In this document: positions 35,058 to 41,883 of the stretch, piece by piece
How positions within the stretch are numbered: the first letter of the stretch is position 1
How the letters are laid out: each line of letters begins with the position of its first letter
Source of the DNA: Pseudomonas sp. 30_B
Lineage (GTDB): Bacteria > Pseudomonadota > Gammaproteobacteria > Pseudomonadales > Pseudomonadaceae
Assembly (NCBI RefSeq): GCF_017491605.1
Contig: NZ_JAFGYY010000016.1
Span: 1-64,000, forward strand
DNA: 64,000 nucleotides
Direction of reading: 5' to 3'
Translations under genes and position numbers: made by a program
Notes under the pieces: model-generated
What the model was told of the DNA's origin: nothing
Seen by the model: the letters and a program-made list of their open reading frames with translations, nothing else
Database searches by the model: none

Positions 35058-35789
35058 ATGTCGCAGAACAAGAAAGTCGTACTGGTCATCGGCGCGGGTG
35101 ACGCTACTGGGGGCGCCATCGCCCGTCGTTTCGCCCGCGAGGGCTATGTCGCCTGTGTCACCCGCCGCTCGGCCGACAAGCTGCAGCCGCTGGTGGACGC
35201 CATCCGCGCCGACGGCGGCGAGGCCCACGGCTTCGCCTCCGACGCCCGCAACGAAGAAGCGGTGATCGAGCTGGTGGAAACCATCGAGCGCGACATCGGC
35301 CCCATCGAAGCCTTTGTCTTCAACATCGGCGCCAACGTGCCGTGCAGCATCCTCGAAGAGACTGCGCGCAAATACTTCAAGATCTGGGAAATGGCCTGCT
35401 TCTCCGGTTTCCTCACCGGCCGCGAAGTGGCCAAGCGCATGGTCAAGCGCCAGCGCGGAACGATCCTCTTCACCGGCGCCACCGCCGGCCTGCGCGGTGC
35501 TTCCGGCTTTGCCGCCTTTGCCGGGGCCAAGCACGGCATCCGCGCGCTGGCCCAGAGCATGGCTCGCGAGCTGGGGCCGATGGGCCTGCACGTCGCCCAC
35601 GTAGTGGTGGACGGTGCCATCGACACCGAATTCATCCGCGAGACCTTCCCCGAGCGCTACGCGCTGAAGGACCAGGACGGCATCCTCGATCCCGAGCACA
35701 TCGCCGACAGCTACTGGTATCTGCACTCTCAGCCGTGCGATGCCTGGACTTTCGAGCTGGATCTGCGCCCGTGGATCGAGCGCTGGTGA
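35058..35789 (+). CDS. SDR-family protein with an atypical active site
   Basis: The product has 243 residues with a Rossmann nucleotide-binding start VVLVIGAGDATGGAIARRFARE and NIGAN at the position of the NNAG motif. The place of the catalytic YxxxK reads FAGAK (in GFAAFAGAKHGIRAL), so phenylalanine replaces tyrosine, and the usual serine region reads FTGATAG. Dehydrogenase activity is therefore uncertain, although the cofactor fold seems intact. It is divergent from a TetR gene and 35 bp ahead of a DsbA-fold isomerase, suggesting a small regulated unit. Confidence 0.85.
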   Translation: MSQNKKVVLVIGAGDATGGAIARRFAREGYVACVTRRSADKLQPLVDAIRADGGEAHGFASDARNEEAVIELVETIERDIGPIEAFVFNIGANVPCSILEETARKYFKIWEMACFSGFLTGREVAKRMVKRQRGTILFTGATAGLRGASGFAAFAGAKHGIRALAQSMARELGPMGLHVAHVVVDGAIDTEFIRETFPERYALKDQDGILDPEHIADSYWYLHSQPCDAWTFELDLRPWIERW

Positions 35790-35824
35790 TCGCCCCATAA
35801 CGACAACAAGAAAGAGAGCCACTC

Positions 35825-36415
35825 ATGAGCAAGAGCGTCGAGTTCTACTTCGATTTCGGCAGCCCGACTACCTACCTGGCCTACACCCAGTTGCCGAAAA
35901 TCTGCGCCGAAACGGGCGCCGAACTGGTCTACCGCCCCGTGCTGCTGGGCGGCGTGTTCCAGGCCACCGGCAATGCCTCGCCCATCGCCATCCCGGCCAA
36001 GGGCCGCTACACCCTGATCGACATGCTGCGTTTCGCCCGCCGCTACGGTGTGCCGTTGCAGATGAACCCGCACTTCCCAATCAACACCCTCACCCTGATG
36101 CGCGCCGCCACCGGCATTCAGATGCGCCAGCCGGAACGCTTCGAAGCGCTGCTGGCCTGTGTGTTCAAGGGCATGTGGGTGGACGCACTGAACCTGGGCG
36201 ACCCCGCTGTGCTCGGCCCTTTGCTGGCCGAGGCGGGCTTCGACCCGCAGGCGCTGCTGGCGCTGACCGCCGAGCAGGAGGTGAAGGACGCGCTGAAGGC
36301 CAACACCGAGGCGGCGATCAAGCGCGGGATGTTCGGCGCGCCGACGATGTTCGTCGGCGACGAGATGTTCTTCGGGCAGGATCGCCTCGACTTCGTCCGC
36401 GAGGCCTTGGCATAA
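35825..36415 (+). CDS. 2-hydroxychromene-2-carboxylate isomerase-like, DsbA/kappa-GST fold
   Basis: The product has 196 residues. The N-terminus SVEFYFDFGSPTTYLAYTQL is characteristic of the HCCA isomerase group of thioredoxin-fold enzymes, with a serine where DsbA has its reactive cysteine. Later landmarks are GRYTLIDMLRFARRYGVPL, the insert helices around FKGMWVDALNLGDPAVL, and the cis-Pro region FGAPTMFVGDEMFFGQDRLDFV. Members isomerise naphthalene breakdown intermediates with glutathione, but many genomic copies have other, unknown substrates. It is probably co-transcribed with the SDR-like gene. Confidence 0.87.
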   Translation: MSKSVEFYFDFGSPTTYLAYTQLPKICAETGAELVYRPVLLGGVFQATGNASPIAIPAKGRYTLIDMLRFARRYGVPLQMNPHFPINTLTLMRAATGIQMRQPERFEALLACVFKGMWVDALNLGDPAVLGPLLAEAGFDPQALLALTAEQEVKDALKANTEAAIKRGMFGAPTMFVGDEMFFGQDRLDFVREALA

Positions 36416-36420
36416 AGCGG

Positions 36421-36480
36421 TTCGCGAGCAAGCTCGCTCCTACGAAGAGCGCACCCTGTAGGAGCGAGCTTGCTCGCGAA
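36421..36480. repeat. REP-type palindromes (family 1), two copies
   Basis: TTCGCGAGCAAGCTCGCTCCTAC at 36421-36443 and its inverted copy at 36458-36480 lie head to head, the opposite arrangement to the pairs at 4051 and 34320. Confidence 0.8.
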
Positions 36481-36492
36481 CATCAGAGCACC

Positions 36493-36568
36493 GTAGGGCG
36501 CATAACCTGGAACAGGTTATCCGCCGGCCACTATCCGGCGGATAACGCTGGCGCGTTATCCGCCCTAC
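36493..36568. repeat. Palindromic repeat (family 2, GTAGGGCGCATAACC type)
   Basis: GTAGGGCGCATAACCTGGAA through to TTATCCGCCCTAC forms a long interrupted palindrome. A shorter relative, sharing GCATAACCTGGAACAGGTTA, lies at 62739-62775. Confidence 0.7.
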
Positions 36569-36579
36569 GGGTGTTGCAG

Positions 36580-36981
36580 TTACAGGGCCAGGACTGCCGA
36601 CCGCCGCAGGCCGAAGAACTCCAGCTCGGCCAGCAGCAGTACCACCAGCGCCTGCCCAATGACGAAGGCGTAGCCCAGGGTGGTCGGCTGCACGTAACCG
36701 GTCACCAGCAGGGTCGCGCTTTCCACCACCCACAGCGCGTTCAAGGCGATCACCGCCCAGACGCCGGTGCGCGACAGCAGCGGCTGGTTGCTCATCCAGT
36801 AGAGCACCAGCGCCAGCGGCAAGAGCACGATGCCAGCCACCATCAGCAGGACGAACGGCAGACCGAACAGCTCGCCCAGCGGTTGCGCGGCCAGGGCCAT
36901 CAGCAGGCCCATGGCGCCACCGGCGATGGCATCGACTTTCAGGGTGAGACGAAGCAGCGGGGAGGGTTGCAGCAGAGTCAT
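36580..36981 (-). CDS. Small membrane protein, four predicted helices
   Basis: The product has 133 residues, almost all membrane-embedded: helices at about residues 17-38 (AIAGGAMGLLMALAAQPLG), 40-62, 72-95 and 100-123. I do not recognise a characterised family, and no catalytic motif is visible. It is divergent from an XRE-family regulator, which could control it. Function unknown. Confidence 0.75.
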   Translation of the reverse strand: MTLLQPSPLLRLTLKVDAIAGGAMGLLMALAAQPLGELFGLPFVLLMVAGIVLLPLALVLYWMSNQPLLSRTGVWAVIALNALWVVESATLLVTGYVQPTTLGYAFVIGQALVVLLLAELEFFGLRRSAVLAL

Positions 36982-37109
36982 GGCGAAGCTCCTTCAGGGA
37001 TCGCCACCGGTTGGCGGCGTGTGGCTGAAGAATCCGCCGCAGACGTAGGTGCGTCGATTACCTGCCAGGTAATGGCCGTACCGCCTGCGCAGGTCTATCG
37101 TTCGATCCC

Positions 37110-37913
37110 ATGAACAGTCCAGCCCAGACCAACCCAGCCCAACCAGTCGGCGCCCTGCTCCGCCAATGGCGCCAGCGCCGCCGGCTCAGCCAGCTCGACC
37201 TCGCCTGCGACGCGGAGATTTCCACGCGCCACCTGAGCTTCGTCGAAACCGGGCGAGCCTTGCCCAGCCGCGAGATGCTCCTGCATCTGGCCGAACAGCT
37301 GGACATCCCCCTGCGCGAACGCAACCGCCTGCTCAGCGCCGCCGGCTACGCCCCGGTGTACTCGGAGAAGGGTCTGGACGACCCGGCACTGACCGTGGCG
37401 AAACAGGCCATCGACCAGTTGCTCAAAGCCCACGAGCCGAACCCGGCGATGGTGGTGGACCGCCATTGGAACCTGCTGGCGTCCAACCGTACGGTGGACA
37501 TCTTCCTGATCGGCGTCGATCCGGAGTTGCTGCAGCCGCCGATCAACGTGCTGCGCATGAGCCTGCACCCCAAGGGGCTGGCGCCGCGCATCCTCAATCT
37601 GGGGCCGTGGAAGGCGCATGTGGTGGAGCGCCTGCAGCGCGACTTCGAAGCCAGCGGCGATCCCGCGCTGGCGGCATTGCGTGACGAGGTGGCGGCCTAC
37701 CCGGCGCCGCCCTACGACGAGGCGGCCAATGGCGACATGGTGCTGATCCCGGTGCAGCTGCAGACGGAGCTGGGCGTGTGCAGCCTGATCGGCACCATCA
37801 CGGTGTTCGGCACGCCGGTGGACGTGACGCTGTCGGAACTGGCCCTGGAAACCTTCTTCCCGGCCGACCCCGACAGCGCGCGGATCCTTCGCCAGCTCAG
37901 CGGCACGGACTGA
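37110..37913 (+). CDS. XRE-family regulator with MmyB-like ligand domain
   Basis: The product has 267 residues. An N-terminal HTH_3 domain covers about residues 12-70 (LRQWRQRRRLSQLDLACDAEISTRHLSFVETGRALPSREM). The remaining part (NPAMVVDRHWNLLASNRTVDIFL, then LRMSLHPKGLAPRILNL and FFPADPDSARILRQL) matches the MmyB-like PAS-related domain. It is divergent from the small membrane protein gene. Ligand and targets are unknown. Confidence 0.87.
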   Translation: MNSPAQTNPAQPVGALLRQWRQRRRLSQLDLACDAEISTRHLSFVETGRALPSREMLLHLAEQLDIPLRERNRLLSAAGYAPVYSEKGLDDPALTVAKQAIDQLLKAHEPNPAMVVDRHWNLLASNRTVDIFLIGVDPELLQPPINVLRMSLHPKGLAPRILNLGPWKAHVVERLQRDFEASGDPALAALRDEVAAYPAPPYDEAANGDMVLIPVQLQTELGVCSLIGTITVFGTPVDVTLSELALETFFPADPDSARILRQLSGTD

Positions 37914-37919
37914 ACCGAA

Positions 37920-38444
37920 TCAGGCGGTCGCCTTCTTCTCGCGGATGCAGGTGGGGCCGGCGCGCTCTTCCACGGCGTGGCGCACCTCATCGCGCAGGCC
38001 AAGCAGGAAGGCCGCTTCGGCGGCGACGAACAGCGGGCCGACGATCAGTCCGGTGAGGTCGTCGACAAACGCCGGCTTGCGCCCTTCGTACCAGTGGCCG
38101 ACGAACTGGATGACCCAGCCCACCACGAACAGGCCGATACCCCAGCCGAGCCAGTAGGCGGTGGTGCCGGCGGCGAGCGCCGCGCCGATCCACAGCGACA
38201 GCGCCAGCAGCGCCGTCATCAGCAGGCCGAAGCGCAGGTCCAGGCGCAGGTAGAAGACCACCGAGGCCAGCGCCAGCAGCGTGGCGGGCGAGACCGGCAG
38301 GCCGGCCAGTTCGAAGCCGGGGCGCGACAGCAGGGTGGCAATGGCCAGCACGATCATCGGGATGCCGACGAAATGGCTGACGATGTTCCGCCGGTCCCGG
38401 TGGTAGGCGGCATATTGGGCAAGGTGATCGACCAGACTTTTCAT
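37920..38444 (-). CDS. Mpo1-like (DUF962/YGL010w) membrane protein
   Basis: The product has 174 residues. The N-terminus MKSLVDHLAQYAAYHRDRRNIVSHFVGIPMIVLA carries the conserved His-rich start of this family, and QFVGHWYEGRKPAFVDDL gives the second conserved His site. Four to five membrane helices lie between and after them. Yeast Mpo1 is an iron-dependent dioxygenase acting on 2-hydroxy fatty acids; whether bacterial members do the same is not settled. It is divergent from a Crp/Fnr-type gene. Confidence 0.8.
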   Translation of the reverse strand: MKSLVDHLAQYAAYHRDRRNIVSHFVGIPMIVLAIATLLSRPGFELAGLPVSPATLLALASVVFYLRLDLRFGLLMTALLALSLWIGAALAAGTTAYWLGWGIGLFVVGWVIQFVGHWYEGRKPAFVDDLTGLIVGPLFVAAEAAFLLGLRDEVRHAVEERAGPTCIREKKATA

Positions 38445-38519
38445 TGTTGTTCTCCCGCAAGGTGCTGGCATGATGGCGTTTGCACGCAGCCCCACTCTGT
38501 CAATTAGCCGACAAAGCCC

Positions 38520-39209
38520 ATGACCGCCAACCGCTCCTACCTGCCCCGCCTCGATGAAGGCCGCTGGTTCCAGGCCCTGCCCGAGAACCTGCGCCACGCG
38601 CTGTGCGATGCCGCCGTGGTGCGCCGACTGCCGGCCGGGCAGCGTCTATTCGCCCGTGGCGACGCACCCTGCGGCCTGTATTGCGTGGTGGAAGGCGCGA
38701 TGCGCGTCAGCGTGGTCGGCGAGAGCGGCAAGGAAGCGCTGCTGGCGCTGGTCGAGGCGCCCAACTGGTTCGGCGAGATCTGCCTGTTCGACGGCCAGCC
38801 GCGCACCCATGACGCCTACGCCGAGGGCGCCACCGTGCTCCTGCAGGTCCCGCTTGCGCCACTGCAGGCGCTGCTGGCGCAGCACCCGGAGTACTGGCGC
38901 GATTTCGCCCTGCTGATGAGCCACAAGCTGCGCATCACCTTCGCCGTACTGGAAGAGCTGTCGCTGCTGCCCGCCGCGCCGCGCCTGGCCCGGCGCCTGC
39001 TGATGATCGCCGAGGGCTATGGCGAGTCGGCCACCTGCAAGCGCGAGCTGCACCTGCCGCAGGAGCAGTTGGCGGCCATGCTGTCGCTGTCGCGGCAGAC
39101 CACCAACCAGATCCTCAAGGACCTGGAGGCCCAGGGCATCCTCCGCCTGAGCTATGGCGGCATCGAGATTCTCGACCGCGAGCGCCTGCGCCACGCCGCG
39201 CATGCCTGA
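38520..39209 (+). CDS. Crp/Fnr-family regulator
   Basis: The product has 229 residues. A cyclic-nucleotide-binding-like beta-roll spans about residues 25-135 (RLFARGDAPCGLYCVVEGAMRVSV, WFGEICLFDGQPRTHDAYAEG). The C-terminal HTH_Crp includes LPQEQLAAMLSLSRQTTNQILKDLEAQGILRL. No N-terminal cysteine cluster is present, so it is not an Fnr-type iron-sulfur sensor. A TGTC-N8-GACA palindrome at 38498-38513, just before the start, could be its own operator. Confidence 0.87.
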   Translation: MTANRSYLPRLDEGRWFQALPENLRHALCDAAVVRRLPAGQRLFARGDAPCGLYCVVEGAMRVSVVGESGKEALLALVEAPNWFGEICLFDGQPRTHDAYAEGATVLLQVPLAPLQALLAQHPEYWRDFALLMSHKLRITFAVLEELSLLPAAPRLARRLLMIAEGYGESATCKRELHLPQEQLAAMLSLSRQTTNQILKDLEAQGILRLSYGGIEILDRERLRHAAHA

Positions 39210-39350
39210 GCACTCGACCTGACGAATCCTCCTTTTGGATGGTTGCAGCGGCTCCGTTCGGCGCTAGCCTTGGAGTGGCTGCAACCCCGGCGCCGAGAAA
39301 ATGCCCCGGCGCCTCGCGCGGCACACAATAACAACAAGGAAACGCCCGCC

Positions 39351-40118
39351 ATGCTCCGAAAGCTCGATGTGCTTCGCGGTATTCTGCTGTGCTGTTTCGG
39401 ACTTCTCGCCCTCAGTGCCCACGCCAACCTGCCCAGTGATGAACTGCAGCTGCAGACGATGCAGGTCTACACCTGCCGCTCGATCAACAGCCTGCTGTTG
39501 CTGCGCGGCGAAGGCTTCCAGGAAGACCACGCCGCCCAGCTGGAGAAGGACCTTGCCACGCTGGACCAGGCGATCAAAGCCTATCCCAAGTCCGACGGGG
39601 CGCTGAAAAAGGCCCACGCCGACTTCGTTACGCAAATACGCAATGGCGTTTCCTACGGCCCCAGGGAAGAGGACCTGCCCTGGCGCTACAACCAGGACCT
39701 CAGCCGCGCCCTGCGCGAACTGCTGACCCAGATCGAGCGCTTCGTCCCGGCCAGCGCCGACCCCAGCCAGATTCCGCTGTGGCAGCTGCCGGTGCGGGTC
39801 GAATTCCTCGCCACCCAATACCTGGGCCGCTCCTACCTGAGCGGGCTGGAACTGGCGCGCGAGCAGCCCCAGTCCTATCTGGGCCAGGACGAGAGCGTAC
39901 TGGTGCCACTGCTCTCGCAGCGCATCGCGCAACTGCCGGACAACGATGCGACCAAGAAGCTGCACACCCGCTGGGAGTACCTGAGCAAGGCGCTGGCGGA
40001 CATGAACAGCAAGAACAACACCGTGGTCAGCGCCTCGGGCCGGCCCTGGGCGCCGATCATCGTCGATCGCAACGCCCGGGCGGTGTCCGGCCAGTTGATG
40101 CAGTTGAGCCAGCAGTAG
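39351..40118 (+). CDS. Exported protein of unknown function
   Basis: The product has 255 residues. The ATG at 39351 begins a signal peptide (MLRKLDVLRGILLCCFGLLA, cleavage after LSAHA). The mature part is rich in helices with no recognised catalytic motif (YTCRSINSLLLLRGEGF, VRVEFLATQYLGRSYL, then VSASGRPWAPIIVDRNAR at the end). I do not recognise the family. It stands alone, convergent with corA. Confidence 0.75.
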   Translation: MLRKLDVLRGILLCCFGLLALSAHANLPSDELQLQTMQVYTCRSINSLLLLRGEGFQEDHAAQLEKDLATLDQAIKAYPKSDGALKKAHADFVTQIRNGVSYGPREEDLPWRYNQDLSRALRELLTQIERFVPASADPSQIPLWQLPVRVEFLATQYLGRSYLSGLELAREQPQSYLGQDESVLVPLLSQRIAQLPDNDATKKLHTRWEYLSKALADMNSKNNTVVSASGRPWAPIIVDRNARAVSGQLMQLSQQ

Positions 40119-40157
40119 ACCCGGCTGGAACCGGCGCCCCGCGCCGGTTCCAGCACC

Positions 40158-41126
40158 TTAGAGCCAGCCTTTGAACTTGAACCAGTAGTAGGGAATGATC
40201 GCCGAAACGACCATCGCCACCAGCGCCATCGGGTAGCCTGCCGTCCAGGCCAGCTCCGGCATGTGCTGGAAGTTCATGCCATATACCGTGCCCACCAGGG
40301 TCGGCGGCAGGAACAGCACGGCGGCGATGGAAAACACCTTGATGATGCTGTTCTGCTCAATGTTGATCAGGCCGAGCGTGGCATCGAGCAGGAAGGTGAT
40401 TTCCCCGGCCATCTTCGACTGGTACTCGCTCAGCGAACGCACGTCGCGCTCCACCGACTTCATGCCCAGCTTCACTTCCTCGCTGATCCAGCCGTTACTG
40501 CCCTGGCGGAAGTAGGCCAGCGGCCGGCTGATGCTCAGCAGACTCTCGTTGAGCTTGGACAGCAGCGAGTTGCCGCGCCCCAGTTGCTTGACGATGCCCT
40601 GCAGGTCGGTCTTGTCGCCCTTGGCCTGACCTTCCTGGAAGATGCCGTTGGACAGCGAATCCAGTTGCTGCTGCACCGTCTCCAGCACGTCGGCGATGCG
40701 GTCCACCACGCTGTCCATCAGGGTCACGAACAGCTGGTCGCTCTTGCCCTCGCAGCCGCCGCGCTGGGTGCGTGCCTCGAAGGTGCGGAAGGCCAGCAGG
40801 TCGGTGTAGCGCACCGTCACCAGCCAGTGCGGGGTCAGCACGCAGGTGACTTCCGAGGTGCTCGGCTTGTGCTCGCGGATGCCGCCGACCACGGTGGTGG
40901 TCATGTACAGCGCACCGTTGCTCTCGTAGAAGCGCGAGGAATCCTCGATCTCGGCCATTTCCTCCCGGGTCGGCACGTCCACCGCGATGATCGACTCCAG
41001 CAGCTGCTCCTCCTCGAGGGTGGGCTGGAACAGGTCGATCCACAGGGTGTCCTTGGGCATGCCATGGCACTCGCTGCCGTTGTGGCGCACCAGGCGGTCG
41101 CCGACGAGGGTGTAATAGGTGATCAT
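40158..41126 (-). CDS. corA: CorA-family magnesium/divalent cation transporter
   Basis: The product has 322 residues from the ATG at 41126 (MITYYTLVGDRLVRHNG). A large cytoplasmic domain is followed by a long helix and two C-terminal membrane helices. The selectivity motif GMN is present in VGTVYGMNFQHMPELAW, and the C-terminal tail YYWFKFKGWL is positively charged as in CorA. It forms a pentameric inner-membrane channel for Mg2+. Confidence 0.93.
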   Translation of the reverse strand: MITYYTLVGDRLVRHNGSECHGMPKDTLWIDLFQPTLEEEQLLESIIAVDVPTREEMAEIEDSSRFYESNGALYMTTTVVGGIREHKPSTSEVTCVLTPHWLVTVRYTDLLAFRTFEARTQRGGCEGKSDQLFVTLMDSVVDRIADVLETVQQQLDSLSNGIFQEGQAKGDKTDLQGIVKQLGRGNSLLSKLNESLLSISRPLAYFRQGSNGWISEEVKLGMKSVERDVRSLSEYQSKMAGEITFLLDATLGLINIEQNSIIKVFSIAAVLFLPPTLVGTVYGMNFQHMPELAWTAGYPMALVAMVVSAIIPYYWFKFKGWL

Positions 41127-41214
41127 GTCGCCCGACAATCCATTTACAGCCTGAAGTTGATCCGCAGGTTGGCCAACTTCGGGCTGCTTCACAAGCCCAC
41201 CGGAGCGCAATGTG

Positions 41215-41490
41215 ATGACCGACCAAGACGATGGCGACGAGTCCTTCGCCGAAGACACCCTGATCCAGGCCATCGAGAACCAGATCGAGAGCGAGAGCCC
41301 GCCGGCCGCCCGCGCGGTGTTCAACAAGCTCACCCTGGTCGGCTACGAGCGCGAGGATGCGCTGCACCTGATGGCCCTGGTGCTCGCCCACGAAATCGAA
41401 GCCATGCTGGCCGAAGACCGCGCCTTCAACGGCGAATGGTACGAGCAGGCCCTGCGCGCCTTGCCGACCCTGCCCGGCGAAGACGAGTAA
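41215..41490 (+). CDS. Small acidic conserved protein
   Basis: The product has 91 residues counted from the ATG at 41215; a GTG at 41212 is an equally possible start. It is acidic, with a helical core (AARAVFNKLTLVGYEREDALHLMALVLAHEIEAMLAEDRAF). No motif tells its function. It is divergent from corA and matches P. aeruginosa PA5269 in position. Confidence 0.75.
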   Translation: MTDQDDGDESFAEDTLIQAIENQIESESPPAARAVFNKLTLVGYEREDALHLMALVLAHEIEAMLAEDRAFNGEWYEQALRALPTLPGEDE

Positions 41491-41558
41491 CGGCGCTTGC
41501 CGAACAGGCCGGACTTGAGACTACACTGGGGGCTCACTGATCATTGGGAGTTGCGCAT

Positions 41559-41792
41559 ATGGCTTTCACCAAAGATATGGTTGCCGAACTGGACTTGCTG
41601 GCGCTCTTCGATCTGGAGAACAGCCAGGCGGGATTGAAAGTCCACCATGACGCCTCGCGGGACACCGTCGCGGCCGCCGAACGCCTGCATGCCAAGGGGC
41701 TGATCGACAAGCCCGATGGCGGCTACCTGACCAGCCTGGGTCTGGATGCCGCCGAGCATGCCCAGGTCCTGCTGGGCATCCTGCGCAGCTGA
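41559..41792 (+). CDS. TIGR02647-like small protein
   Basis: The product has 77 residues (MAFTKDMVAELDLLALFDLE ...). The segments SRDTVAAAERLHAKGLIDKPDGGYLTSLGLDAAEHAQ look like a compact winged-helix. It matches the small TIGR02647 family of gammaproteobacteria as I recall it; no function is established. GGGAG lies upstream. It ends 91 bp before cyaA. Confidence 0.75.
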   Translation: MAFTKDMVAELDLLALFDLENSQAGLKVHHDASRDTVAAAERLHAKGLIDKPDGGYLTSLGLDAAEHAQVLLGILRS

Positions 41793-41883
41793 TCTCAAGA
41801 TTCGCCACGAGCGGGCGATAACCTGGCAAATTTCCGGGCGCCGCACCCCTGATGCGGCGCCGCTGGCCAGGCCGCAGCAAGCC

